DNA of 64,000 nt from Thraustochytrium sp. TN22 (Eukaryota; Sar; Bigyra; Thraustochytrida; Thraustochytriidae): NCBI GenBank assembly GCA_013306675.1, contig JABLUY010000192.1, forward strand, positions 1 to 64,000, written 5' to 3'. How positions within the stretch are numbered: position 1 is the stretch's first letter; the number at the start of each line of letters is the position of its first letter. Positions 1 to 9,919 of this stretch are shown piece after piece. The position numbers and the translations under genes were made by a program. The notes beneath the pieces were generated by a model. That model worked only from the letters and a program-made list of their open reading frames with translations. It had not been told where the DNA came from and searched no databases.

Positions 1-2
1 AT

Positions 3-1262
3 GCTGCACCTTCCGTGGACGCGATCATGGCGCAGGACGAGGACGCGGCCACGACTCAGGACGACGGCTTTTTGGAGCCCCAGCCGCAATCCTCGAGCGT
101 GCCGGTCCTCGACGAAACGCATGGCGCAACCTCCGACTTGCAGCAGCCCGACGAATTTGCGCTGAGTGTGGCGCAGATCTCCTCTGAGATGGGCGAGATG
201 AACGATGACTCGCACAGCCTCCAGGACGAGACGCTGTTTCATCCCGATCCCGCTGGTCCTGCCGACGACGACCATGGCGACGTGCGCAGCGCGCCCGTCG
301 CGCACGTGCACTCGAGCACAGAGATGCTGACCGAGGCATCAGAGCTCCCCGAGGCCCAATCGGCGGCGCTCCCCTCGCCGTCGACCGCTCCGGCTTTCTC
401 GCTGGACGACGAGACGGTGCCGGCGACTTTGCCGCCGGCCGCCCCGCTTTCTCCCTCGGATGTCGAGGAATCCTCCTCAACGCCATCGACTTCGCACGAG
501 CCGCCTGGAGTTGCCTCTCCATGCATCGTCCAAGTACGGCACGGCGCAACCACCGTGTACAAGGACGAATCCAAGTCAGCATTTCTGGACCGCTTCCTCA
601 CCTTCTTTCGCGTCTCGTGCGAAGGCCACGCCGTGAAGGTGAAGGTTCTGCCGCGTCGCAACGTCAACTCCAACGTCTGTGTCCCCGACCAGATCTTCTC
701 GTACAATTCCTCATCGGTCAGGTTCGAGAGCGACAAAGAAGTGCGCTCGTACAAGCGCAGCAAGAAGGACCGCGAGCGCAGCAAGAAGGACCGTGAGCGC
801 AACCCTCCTTTCGTGCGCGGCAAGGTTGTATATGATCCCAAGGACCCGAAACAACAGGCCCTCCTTCTCGAGGCGACCAAGAACACGACTTGCTCCGATT
901 GCAAGCTGATTCTTGTGTGCTCCTGCGGGCACGAGTTCGAGACTGGCATCATTCATATTAGGACCAAGAGCAAGAACGAGTCCACGAGCAAGACCGAAAC
1001 CACCGAGGCTTACCAGAAGATGCTCCACGACGTTTCCGCTTTTCCGAAGGTGGGTGTTGAGTGTCTACCGGACAAGGTCCCTCTCCATTACCTGGCGACG
1101 GTTTGGCGCTGCTTCGATCCGTCGCGTATGGATCGTATTATGACGCCAGACCTTCTCGAGGAGGAGAACAGCTCGGCTTCCTCCAGCGAGGAGCCCAAGC
1201 GTCCTCGTAGCAGCTCCGGCCTGCCCGATTCGGCGGGGTCGAAGCGCCGGCGCAAGCAATGA
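3..1262 (+). CDS. lineage-specific putative nuclear protein, family N1 copy A (5' partial)
   Basis: I do not recognise this family. The frame is open from the left edge of the window, and alignment with the two copies further right (their VDAATAQDED stretch) shows that the true start lies outside; the first internal ATG is at 27. The order is an acidic S/T/P-rich N-terminal half, a segment beginning near VYKDE, a charged insert in which SKKDRER is duplicated in tandem (absent from the other copies), the conserved block PFVRGKVVYDPKD, a Cys cluster C-x2-C-x5-C-x-C-G-H, a Lys-rich stretch after HIRTKSK, the block FDPSRMDRIMTPDLLE, a Ser/Glu-rich stretch and a C-terminal basic cluster KRRRKQ that looks like a nuclear localisation signal. 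A nuclear regulatory role is inference. That it is a real gene is well supported by conservation of the frame among three diverged copies. Confidence 0.75.
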   Translation, partial: AAPSVDAIMAQDEDAATTQDDGFLEPQPQSSSVPVLDETHGATSDLQQPDEFALSVAQISSEMGEMNDDSHSLQDETLFHPDPAGPADDDHGDVRSAPVAHVHSSTEMLTEASELPEAQSAALPSPSTAPAFSLDDETVPATLPPAAPLSPSDVEESSSTPSTSHEPPGVASPCIVQVRHGATTVYKDESKSAFLDRFLTFFRVSCEGHAVKVKVLPRRNVNSNVCVPDQIFSYNSSSVRFESDKEVRSYKRSKKDRERSKKDRERNPPFVRGKVVYDPKDPKQQALLLEATKNTTCSDCKLILVCSCGHEFETGIIHIRTKSKNESTSKTETTEAYQKMLHDVSAFPKVGVECLPDKVPLHYLATVWRCFDPSRMDRIMTPDLLEEENSSASSSEEPKRPRSSSGLPDSAGSKRRRKQ

Positions 1263-1512
1263 GTAGCCCAATTTCCCGTTTGTGGCACTCGCAGCCAAGC
1301 TGCGCGACCCATTGATACTTATCACTCTACCGACGTATCTGTTTTTGCGACGATCTTGAACTCAGGCGCGCGCTTCATCACAGATTCAGCAGCAGCGCGG
1401 GCGCGCGCGCGCGGTGGCGTGCGGGCGGCGGTGGAGCGGGCGTACTGACGGCGAGATGCTTTCCTTTCCTCTCTGTTTCATGGCGACAGCGTGCAGGTAC
1501 TTACTTGCGTAG

Positions 1513-1681
1513 GTCCGGCGCGAGGACCAGGACCAGATCGACAAGTTTAGCGTCATCCACCAGCGGCTGGCCGACTTTTCAGCGGAGCGCAAGGCCATTG
1601 GAGGGGTTCTCTTGAACCTCGAGGACGCCGAGCAAAAGGTCATGCTACCGAGGACAGCGACTCGTACCTGATCCAGCTGGG
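1513..1681 (+). pseudogene. prefoldin subunit 4-like exon fragment
   Basis: Translation from 1513 gives REDQDQIDKFSVIHQRLADF followed by a stretch ending NLEDAEQKVML. This matches the N-terminal coiled-coil pattern of prefoldin subunit 4 (EDQQ-IN-F followed later by NLEDA). A pyrimidine-rich tract and an AG at 1511-1512 sit directly before it, as for an exon start. Near 1645 the frame slips, and the next recognisable piece (TEDSDSYLIQLG, family pattern Y-IG) is read in another frame. Nothing like the C-terminal helix follows. It looks like a truncated, frameshifted copy of a chaperone subunit whose working gene must be elsewhere. The family assignment is from memory of the motif and not from a search. 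Confidence 0.6.
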
Positions 1682-1784
1682 TCGGCCAGCACCGTCACCA
1701 TGCCTCTTGCGTACGAAGACTTACTTGCCAACGCACAGATTAGCTCGGGTTTCCGACGGCAGCAGCGGCGTGGCGCGTGGTGAC

Positions 1785-1880
1785 AGGCAGTATGAGGGCA
1801 AGCAAGCACGCGCAGCATCGCGCGACGAGACCTGCGTGCGTGAGCGCTACGAGCGAGACCTGCGCGCCAAGGGCAAGCGG
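1785..1880 (+). promoter_or_regulatory. leader element shared with two other gene units
   Basis: A stretch containing CGAGACCTGCGTGCG then GAGCGCTACGAGCGAGACC recurs almost unchanged at about 9680-9727 and 11788-11856. In the last case it directly precedes the ATG at 11879; here it precedes a truncated copy of that same gene. It probably is 5' untranslated or promoter sequence, although one frame is open through it. The function is inference. Confidence 0.4.
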
Positions 1881-2100
1881 CATGTCGCGTGACGAGGAGA
1901 AAGAATGCCGAGCTGGGCGAGCTGAGCAAGCTGATTGAGGACATCGAGCAAGACGCCGGCGAAGAAGTACCGGCCCGGGTGTCCCTTGGTGCCACTCACT
2001 ACATTCAAGTTCAAGCATTTTACAGAGCCCGAGATGACAGCGAGTACCGGCACTGCAATGGCCACCACCAGTGTCTGTGACTCGGACACTCGGCATCGCC
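1881..2100 (+). pseudogene. truncated duplicate of the 11879-13198 gene
   Basis: The start MSRDEE and, after a frame slip, the block ELSKLIEDIE match the first 17 residues of the gene at 11879. The upstream leader is shared as well. After that block the sequence diverges and none of the DIEPAAD repeats or the conserved C-terminal part is found. This is a 5' fragment left by duplication. Confidence 0.55.
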
Positions 2101-2186
2101 GACGCCGCCGGTCCGAGTCTGGCTGTGAGCGCCGGGCGGCAGCAAAACTAGAAGCAGCTTAAAGCTCTAGCTAGCTAGCGTGCCCA

Positions 2187-2408
2187 ATGCGCAGCAATTT
2201 CGTGCGAGACGCCCTCGGCATGACGCAGGCGTTGCAGGTTGCGGTGAGCGGCACCGTGGATGCCGTCGAGATGTACATGGACGGTTTCAGGCCAGGCCAG
2301 GCCAGGCCAGGCCGCCTCTGCTCTGACAGCCTTTTCGAGCTCAAGGTTGCGACGCCGCAGCAGGCCATGAGAACCTCTGACAAGCTCGGACGCTGCGCCA
2401 AGGTATGA
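2187..2408 (+). CDS. short ORF, 73 residues, unrecognised
   Basis: The ORF starts at an ATG with NFVRDALGMTQALQVAVSG, which reads like real protein. It contains a run of the pentamer GGCCA (about 2289-2314) in its middle that is read as Gly/Pro/Ala/Arg. No family is recognised and there is no second copy in the window. It may be another gene remnant rather than a working gene. Confidence 0.2.
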   Translation: MRSNFVRDALGMTQALQVAVSGTVDAVEMYMDGFRPGQARPGRLCSDSLFELKVATPQQAMRTSDKLGRCAKV

Positions 2409-2558
2409 CGATCGCTCAGTGCGATCCGGTAGGCGCATCCGAAAAGATTGTTTGGTTGCGAGCGACCTCCAGAGTACTCATGCATCAAACAACAAATCAA
2501 TATTCGAGCTTGCATTAGTGCCCTGAGGATCGAGATGAATTCGAGCTTGCATCTAAGC

Positions 2559-4040
2559 TCAAAGGATCGAGATGCAATCGATCTCATCCTTCGTGAACGG
2601 CCGCGGATCATAATCCGGCAACGGCGTAAGCTCCGCAGTCAGGTCGGGGTTGAAGGGCCCAATGTCGAGCTGGGTGCCCGTGCTCCCGCCGAAAAAGGCT
2701 TGGGCGTCGTCAGCCTGCGCGGAAAGCTCGACTACGGGCTCGAGCCTGCGGCGCTTCGACTGCTGGCTCATGCTGTCGGCCTCGTCAGCGTCGGGGCGCA
2801 CGACCGGGCCGGTTGACTTTTGTACAGAATCCCCGTCCGACGCCTCGTCGTGCTGCCGAGGCGTGGCACGGCGCCGGGGCGCGGAGACGCTATGGGCGAC
2901 GGGGCTCGGCGATGCCGGCCACTCGTCTGTCGAGATGCTCGTGATGGATGGCGTCGGGCTCGCCATGTCCGTCGAACGGCTCAGAGCGGACGTGGTGGAC
3001 GCGGATGGGCTCGAAGGTGGCAGCGCGACGCTCAGGAGCGGGTCCCGGGGCGCACTTGTGACCGGCGGCGCAGCGAGCACGGCAGAGTGCGAAGTCATCG
3101 CCGTGGTCGTCGAGGACGGGCTCGTGGCAAAGGCCGCGGAAATAGCGGAGGCAGGAATAGTCGGCGGCGGCGGCGGCGGCGGCGTGGTGACCGGAGCCGG
3201 AGCCGGACCCTGCGACGTGGTCGTCGACGTGGTCGTCGAGAGCGAGCTCGACGAGTCGTGGGCTTGAGCACGGGAACGGGCACGGCGCCCAGGCGTCCTG
3301 CGACGACACCGGTCCATCAGCTTGCTCTCGATGTCCGAGAACTTCGGGTCTCCGGTCGTGCCGTCCTGCGAAAAGCGATCTTCGATTCGTCGAACCTCCG
3401 CCAGGCGCGGAGGCATGAGACTCTTTGCGAAAGCCTCCACATCATCATCCTTGGTGGCCTCCTTGCCCTTGCACAGTTGCCAAGTGGACCTGAGGTAGTT
3501 CTTGTTGGTGAACTTGTATGCGCGCACATCGAGCGTGCCCGTGTCGTCGGACTCGTCCAAGCGCCAGATCGTGCCGTGCTGCGGATTGTAGACCTCAACA
3601 TGGACCTTGAAGCGAGCCGCAGGCCCGTCCTTGTTCAGCAGGTTCTTCCAGAGCCAACTGGTGCCAGAGGACGTCTTGAAGCGCAGCACCTCACCGTCCT
3701 GGAAGGCGGTCCGGGACACCATCTTTGGCGTCTCGGAAGGGTGCTTCGTCTTCGCCTTGGTCTTGTACTCAGGAATGCGGACCTTGAACCGGTCCGCGTT
3801 GCCGGATTGGCCGTCGCGGTCGCCAAGCACGTAGATCTGCTTCCTGGCCGCGTCCGGCGCACCCGGATGCGGGTTCAAAGCCGTCAGGACGAGCCAGAGC
3901 TCATCACCGGGTGAGAGGTCCGGCGTACGAACTCCGTACATGAAAGTTCGCAGCTCGGCCTGCTGGTTGGACATCAGCGTCAGGTGCCGAAAGAAGACAT
4001 GATCCTGCCGCTGGGGACGCAGGTTGGGGTCGTTGTCCAT
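2559..4040 (-). CDS. putative nuclear protein, 493 aa, unrecognised (family N2)
   Basis: The single-exon gene starts at the ATG at 4040. Residues 1-215 are ordered-looking and beta-rich: a segment ending in LWLVLTALNPHPG, then FKVRIPEYKTKAKTK, then WLWKNLL, and ARFKVHVEVYNPQHGT followed by LDVRAYKFTNKN. Residues about 240-400 are low-complexity S/T/P/A, partly encoded by GCC triplet runs. A basic cluster SKRRRLE lies at about residue 430. The C-terminus is acidic and hydrophobic (LTPLPDYD and DEIDCISIL), as in transactivation tails. The beta-segment plus SK/TK loop pattern resembles the neighbouring families, so a DNA-binding regulator is suspected but not shown. It is convergent with the fragments to its left and divergent from the copies to its right. 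Confidence 0.7.
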   Translation of the reverse strand: MDNDPNLRPQRQDHVFFRHLTLMSNQQAELRTFMYGVRTPDLSPGDELWLVLTALNPHPGAPDAARKQIYVLGDRDGQSGNADRFKVRIPEYKTKAKTKHPSETPKMVSRTAFQDGEVLRFKTSSGTSWLWKNLLNKDGPAARFKVHVEVYNPQHGTIWRLDESDDTGTLDVRAYKFTNKNYLRSTWQLCKGKEATKDDDVEAFAKSLMPPRLAEVRRIEDRFSQDGTTGDPKFSDIESKLMDRCRRRTPGRRARSRAQAHDSSSSLSTTTSTTTSQGPAPAPVTTPPPPPPPTIPASAISAAFATSPSSTTTAMTSHSAVLAAPPVTSAPRDPLLSVALPPSSPSASTTSALSRSTDMASPTPSITSISTDEWPASPSPVAHSVSAPRRRATPRQHDEASDGDSVQKSTGPVVRPDADEADSMSQQSKRRRLEPVVELSAQADDAQAFFGGSTGTQLDIGPFNPDLTAELTPLPDYDPRPFTKDEIDCISIL

Positions 4041-7000
4041 CTTGGCCGCTGTTGTCGCCGGAGTCGACCGCTGTCACCGCCGCTGCCGCTGCCGCCACTG
4101 CCCGACTCGCCGCTGCACAGCTCGAACACGACTCGTGTCGTGATTCCGCAGATCCACCTCAACGAGTTCGAGCGCCGCCGCAGCTCACGTCTCCAAGCGC
4201 GCCGGCGCCGGCGCCGCCTGCGTTGCTGCCCTGGAGCTCGTCGCCGCCGCGCTTGCCGCTGCTGCCGCTGCCGGGGTCTCGGGTTTGCCTCGCGCAGCCA
4301 GGCCGGCAGACGGGCCGACGGGGGACCAGGCGACGGGGCCGTCGCGCTGCGCTCCCGCGTCGGAGGCCACCGCCGCCGCCCGCGCGCCCCTTGCGGTGGC
4401 CTTTCCCGCGCCGTGGCCCAATAAGCAAGGAGGAGCCCCACCGCGGCGAGGACGCCGGCGCTCGGTGTTCCGCGGGCGGTGCCCCTGCTCGCTTGCCCGC
4501 TCGCGCCGGCAAGCGAGCGCTTCTGGTCGTCGCGCTGCGCATTGCGGCCAGACGCAGTGGGCGTGCGAGCGAGCAGCGGCGCTCTTCGCTGTCGCGAAGG
4601 CCGCCGCCCGCGCTCTCCGGAGCCGAGCGAGGAGGCGCCGCGCATGCCGCGATAGGCCGTTACCATAGGCCTGTTCTTCGGCTGCCGACTCCCCGGTTCC
4701 TGGGCCCGCTGGCGACGCTGGCGGCGCTGGCGGCGGCGTGCGAGAAGCGGTGCTCCTCGCTGTCGCGCAGGCTGCCGCCCGCGCTCTCTCTCGCGCAGGC
4801 TGCGGCCGCGCGGGTGGGCGCCGCGCATGCCGCGATGGACCTCTTCATAGGCCGGTTCTCCAGCCGCCGCGGCACCAGTTCCTAAGCCCGCTGGCGGCGG
4901 TGGCGGCGGTGGCGGCGATGGCGGCGGCGGGCGCCGCGTCGCGTCGCGTCCTCGCGCCCTCGCGTTCACGCCCACCCCGCCCGCCCCCTTGGCCGGCCTC
5001 GGCCGCGTCTCGAGCCGAGCCACGCAGAGCGCTAACCAGCTAGTATAAACGCGGGATCGCCGCGGCGTCGATCCACGCTGCGTCGATCCGCGCCGCGGCC
5101 ATCCGCGCGGCGCCGTCGGCCGGCCTACCGCGGCGTCGCTCGCCTGGCGGCCGCCTGCAGGCAGTCCGGCAACGCGCGCCGGCGGCGGCGTCGCGGCGTC
5201 GCGGCGGCGGCGGCGCCGCCCTCGCCTACGACGACCCCATCCTGCTCCTGCTCCTGCTCCTGCTCCTCAATGCCAGTCTGCTGAGTCTGCGCCCCTCGCC
5301 GCTCCTCGCCCTCGCCGCCTCCGTTCGTTCGTACGCCAGCCGGGCAAGTTGCGCCGCGGTCGCGGTCCGAGTCTGCGCAGGCCGTATGTACTCCCGGTCT
5401 GCACCCGGCCTTCTCGTCATGATGTCACGCCTCAGCTCATCAGGCTGCCTACCTACCTATGACGTGACCGCGTCTCCGGGTCCAGGGCAGTGCCGCCGGT
5501 GGCGGCCTGCCATGCATGCCACTACAGCACGCTTCAGCCGCGAGCCGCCGTCTTGAGTACAACAAGCAACCCGGCCTGCCCTCGCTGCCACGGTTCTGGC
5601 AAGCCGCCGGCCGGCCGCCACGGGCGCCACGACGGCAGAGCAGGCGCGGCGCGCAGCGCGGCAGCGCGGCCGCGCGGCAGGCCAGGCAGCAGCCAGGCGG
5701 GCGGCGTGGCTGATCAAGATCGCGGCGCAGGACGCGCAAGAACAAGCAAGCCAAGCAAGCACGCCAAGCTGTCCACCTCCGGTCCAACGCAAGGGAGAAG
5801 CAGGCTGCAGGCAGCCGCCTCCTTTCGCGCAGGGCGGGAAAGGGCTGGAGGTCAGAAGGGTCAGAAGAGGACCGGGTCCCGCGCTCAGCGGGCGTCGCTT
5901 TCTTCGGCGGCGTCGCTTTCTGAAAGTTTCTTCGGCGCGCGAGCGAGCGGCCGAGCCGCCCACTGGCCCTGGCGCGCCGCCGGCTGGCGGACGCCACGCC
6001 CGCTGCCGGCCTGCCCGCCCGCCAGCGGCGAGTGCGGCGCAGCACAGGCGCCTGCCTCCTTCCTTCCTTCCTTCCTCCTTCCTCTTGATGACTCCGTAAC
6101 CTATCCTCTCTGGCCGGCTGATCGCCGATGTTCCGTGCAGCCCTTTTCCCCCTTGATCACTGGCCAGGCGTCCTTTGCCAAGGAAGTGCCCTCCTTGGTT
6201 GACCTTGGCAAGGCGACTCACGTGGTCGGTGCCTTGGCTGCTTGGCAGCCAGCAGGCAGGAGGACGTGCGGCAGCTGCCGGGCGGTGGCGGCGTGGGCGG
6301 GGGTGGCACGAGGCAGCACGGCTGGCCGAGGCAGGACGCAGGTTCGCGCTGCGCGCAGGCGAGGCGCACGGTCGCGGCGCGCCCCAGCCAGGCCTGCCTG
6401 CTGATCGGCCTGTCGATCGCCGAGGCCGCGCGGCGACGTGACAGACGATCAAATCGCGCGAGCTGAGGCGAAGCCCACCTCCCTCACGTCTCACCACCTC
6501 TCCTTTCTCGCGGAGCGGGAAAGGCGCGCGACCTGCCGTCGCCGACGCGCAGCGGCCGCGGCCGCGCGAAAGGCCGTTTGCCCACTTGAGCAACCTGGGG
6601 TCCACTTGCAGGTTTGCAGGTGCAGAGGGCTGAAAGTACTTCTCCGAGACTGTACCCCTCGGCGAGACCCAGACGTCGAAGCAACTTGGCGCCCACGAGG
6701 AGGTGTCGCGTTGGCGAGGCCGGAGGACGAGGTGTACAAACCTGAATGTACTTGGCGCGGCCACGGCGAAGGCGCCAAGGGCGGCGACGTGACATGGTGA
6801 TGATGGTCGTGGCTAGCTAGGTCCTGGCGACGGGATGGGCTGAGCGCGCGGCCGCGCGGCTGGGGCGAGGCGGCGCCGCGCCGCACCGAGCCCGCGCGCC
6901 GCCGCGCCGCGCAGCGCAGAGCAACGCAGCGGCAGTCGGCGAGAGAGGCGCGGCATGCCGGCATGCATGCCGTGGGATGCGGCTGCTGGACGCCATGGCG

Positions 7001-7784
7001 AGCGCTGCGGCCGCACAGCTGCGCGCGGGGGCGGGGCGGCGCGCGGAGCAGCTCGACGCGGCGACAGCGCTGCCGCTGCACCCTCCCTCCCCCTTTGCGC
7101 GCGCGCGCAAGCGCACGGAGCGGCGCGGCGGGCAGCCGTCGAGGCGGCCCTGAGCAGCGAGGCAAAGCATCCGCTGGAAGAGAAGGGGGGCGCGCGGCCG
7201 GGCTCGCGAGAGCAGAGATGGCCGCTCTCGCGCAGCGCACAGCGCCCCCGCGGCCGCCGCCGCCGCCGCTGCCGCCGCCGCCGCGTCCCGCTGCGCGCGC
7301 CCCGGCGCGGTGAGGCAGAGGCAGCGGCGCGGCGGCCGGCCAGCTGGCAGGCCAAAGATACGTCCAGCAAGTGGAGATTTCTAGCTGCTTTCCCGCCCTA
7401 CGCGCAGGCAGGCGGCGGCCTTCCCGCCCTAGGCGCTAGCGGGGGCGGTGGGCTGCGCGAGCCGCGCGGCGCGCTGCGCGGCGCAGTTCCGCTTCTCCGG
7501 CTGGAGAGCTCGCGCAGCGCCACGAGCTTGCGTCAGGTCGGGTGGCCATCGCGCCATCTTCAAGCACGAGAGGCAGGCCTTCGACGCGACGCAGCATTGT
7601 ATCGGTGGCCGTCGGCGCGGTCACGCTCGCTCACGCGCGCCTGGTCGAGGAGGGGGGCGGGGACGGCGGCGGGCGTGCAGGCGGTGCGGACGCGACCAGC
7701 TTCAGCGCCGGAGACCGCGACCGTCTTCTCTTCGCAGGCAACGTGGCCCTGGGCGTGGTGGAGTGCCGCAAGAACGGGGTCAAC
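4041..7784. other. 3.7 kb GC-rich stretch with no supported gene
   Basis: Many ORFs cross this region on both strands, but all are Arg/Ala/Pro-rich readings of very GC-rich sequence with no recognisable motif and no second copy. It holds a tandem duplication at 4577-4925, a CCTT run near 6058-6080, GCC triplets at about 7240-7300 and a CTAGCTAG motif at 6811-6820. An upstream exon of the gene at 7785 may lie in its last 200 bases, because TTCGCAG at about 7738 looks like a splice acceptor. Confidence 0.5.
4577..4925. repeat. tandem duplication of about 172 bp, two diverged copies
   Basis: Copy 1 begins at GCGCTCTTCGCTGTCGCG and copy 2 at GTGCTCCTCGCTGTCGCG. Both continue through GCCGCCCGCGCTCT, GCGCCGCGCATGCCGCGAT and a CCCGCTGGCG run of GGC triplets. 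Several small differences indicate an old duplication. Confidence 0.6.
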
Positions 7785-9002
7785 ATGGCACCGGATGGTT
7801 TCGTGCTGACTGTGGACGCGGCCACGGCGCAGGACAATGAGGTAACCGACGTAACCTCGGTACCGGGCTATCCTGGACCGGCCGTGGACGCGGCCACCGC
7901 GCAGGACGAGGACTCGGCCACGGTGCCCAAGCACGTCTTGCTGCAGTACCTTGTTGATCTCCGCATGCAGCACCTTGATGATCCCAGCATACCCGAAGAC
8001 CCGAACAGCCTCCAGGACCTCAGCCTCGGTGGCGATACGCTCTCGCATCCCGATTTCGCTGATCCTGCCGACAACGACCACGGCGACGTGCGCAGCGGGC
8101 ACGTCGCGCACGTGCACTCGAGCACGGAGATGCTGACCGAGGCATCCGAGCTCCCCAGGGCCCAATCAGCGGCCACCTCCTCGCCGTCGACCGCTCCGAC
8201 TTTTGTGCCGGATGACGAGACGGTGCCGGCGACCTCGCCGCCGGCCGCCTTGACTTCACCCCCACATTTCGAGGCAACCTCATCGGCTTCGCACGAGACG
8301 TCTGGGACCGCCCCTCCTTGCATCGTCAAAATGCGGGTCAGCGCAACTACCATCTTCAAGGACGAACCCAAGTCGACATTTCTGAACCGCCTCGTCATCC
8401 TCTATCGCATCTTGTGCGGGGGGCGCATCATGCAGGCCAAGGTCTCGCCGCAGTTCAGCTCCGACTCCGACGAATGTGTCCCCGGCCAGATCATCTCATT
8501 CAAATTCTCCACATCGGTCAAGATGAACGAGGACTCTGAGCGCAATCCTCCTTTCGTGCGCGGCAAGGTTGTATATGACCCCAAGGACCGGAAACAGCAC
8601 GCCCTCCTTCTCGAGGCGACCAAGAACACGAAGCGCTCCGATTGCAAGCTCATTCTTGTGTGCTCCTGCGGGCACGAGATCGAAACTGACATCATTCATA
8701 TCAGGACCAAGAGCAAGAACAAGTCCAAGAGCAGGACCAAAACCACTAAGGCTTACCAGGCGCTGGTTTGCGGCGTTGAAGAATTCCCCCATGTGGGCGA
8801 CGAACCGGCCAAGAAACCCTCCTGTTCCCTAGCGGGCGTTGGGCGCCGGTTTGATCCGTCGCGTATGGATCGCATTATGACGCCAGACCTGCTCGAGGAC
8901 GGAGAAGATAGCTCGGCTTCCTCCAGCCAGGAGCCGAAGCGTCGTCGTACCAGCTTCGGCCAGCCTGATTTGCCGGGGTCGAAGCGCCGGCGCAAGCAGT
9001 GA
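7785..9002 (+). CDS. lineage-specific putative nuclear protein, family N1 copy B
   Basis: Start at 7785 is the first ATG in a frame that is open further left. A possible splice acceptor (TTCGCAG, about 7738) means a 5' exon could exist. The 405 residues repeat the order of copy A: an acidic N-terminal part with two VDAATAQD repeats, IFKDE, PFVRGKVVYDPKD, DCKLILVCSCGHE, IHIRTKSKNKSKSRTKTTKA, FDPSRMDRIMTPDLLE and a final KRRRKQ. The first Cys of the cluster seen in copy A is Arg here, so a strict four-Cys zinc site is not conserved. The last 105 codons are nearly identical to copy C, whereas the first half is clearly diverged. No known domain is recognised. Nuclear localisation is inferred from the basic tail. 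Confidence 0.75.
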   Translation: MAPDGFVLTVDAATAQDNEVTDVTSVPGYPGPAVDAATAQDEDSATVPKHVLLQYLVDLRMQHLDDPSIPEDPNSLQDLSLGGDTLSHPDFADPADNDHGDVRSGHVAHVHSSTEMLTEASELPRAQSAATSSPSTAPTFVPDDETVPATSPPAALTSPPHFEATSSASHETSGTAPPCIVKMRVSATTIFKDEPKSTFLNRLVILYRILCGGRIMQAKVSPQFSSDSDECVPGQIISFKFSTSVKMNEDSERNPPFVRGKVVYDPKDRKQHALLLEATKNTKRSDCKLILVCSCGHEIETDIIHIRTKSKNKSKSRTKTTKAYQALVCGVEEFPHVGDEPAKKPSCSLAGVGRRFDPSRMDRIMTPDLLEDGEDSSASSSQEPKRRRTSFGQPDLPGSKRRRKQ

Positions 9003-9919
9003 GTAGCCCACCTTCTCGTTTGCGGCACTCGCGGCCAAGCTGCGCGACACATTGACATTTATCACTCAACATACTGTTACGTTTCTGCGACCCCTGCCCT
9101 CGTTGACGTCCGCCAAGACCGACGCCATGCCTTTTGGCCTTGCCAAGGCACTCGAAACCACACTGTACGCTTACTTCGCCTCACCAAGCAAATGGAGCCT
9201 TCGTTTCCTCCTGACGTTCGCCATGAGCAAGAAGCCTCCGCCCTCGCGGCCTTCACGTCCTCCCCTAAGTATCGCGCCCAACATCGCTCGCTCCGCGTCC
9301 ACCTCAAATGCACCTTTATAGCGATCAGGCGAGAACTGGCAACTTCCAGCTTGCGATCGTGCCGTCGCGACCTTATCCCGTTGGCGTTCCCTCCAGCCCA
9401 ACCTAATTGATCGCACTTGCACACCAGAAGTGCGCCCGCGCGCACCCATCCGCTCGCGAGGCCCGGATTCTGCCTCGCGGCGCAGACGGCAATCTGGGGC
9501 GCTGGGCGGCGCGCGCGCGCGATGCGCGCGCGTTCTGGATGCCGCGTGGGCCGGCGGCGGGCCGGCCGGCGGGCTGGCCGCGCGGCAGCAAGGCGGCTGC
9601 GCGAGACGAGACGAGGGCTTCCGGCGGCGGCAGCGGCGTGGCGCGGGGTGGCAGGCGAGCAAGCACGTGCGGCACTAAGCGGCGAGACCTGCGTGCGCGA
9701 GCGCCACGAGCGAGACCTGCGTGCGCGGTGCGGCGCGGTCACACTCGCTCACGCGCGCCCGGCCGAGGAGGGGGCGGGGACGGCGGCGAGCGTGCAGGCG
9801 GTGCGGACGCGACCAGCTTCGGCGCCGGAGACCGCGACCGTCTTCTCTTCGCAGGCAACGTGGTCCTGGGCGTGGTGGAGTGCCGCAAGAACGGGGTCAG
9901 CACGGCACGCGTCAACGCG
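9003..9919. other. flank of copy B and leader of copy C
   Basis: This is the 3' flank of copy B, matching that of copy C, followed at about 9680-9727 by the shared leader element and then by GC-rich sequence that may be 5' UTR or a first exon of copy C. A candidate splice acceptor CTTCGCAG lies near 9850. An open frame runs through it, but no ATG occurs in it before 9920 apart from unsupported positions. Confidence 0.45.

Larger units (their letters stand above)
1263..2558. other. intergenic block rich in gene remnants
   Basis: No intact conserved gene is seen here. The first 60 bases after the stop of copy A match the 3' flanks of the other two copies. After that come a prefoldin-like exon remnant, a leader sequence shared with genes near 9.7 and 11.8 kb, a truncated duplicate of the 11879-13198 gene, a CTAGCTAG motif at about 2167 and a short ORF, listed separately where they can be supported. 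Confidence 0.5.

Noticed and set aside
5449-6764. Long ORFs on both strands in the 4-7.5 kb region
   Set aside because: Overlapping frames on both strands are open because stop codons are rare in such GC-rich DNA. There is no motif, no conserved copy and no protein-like composition.
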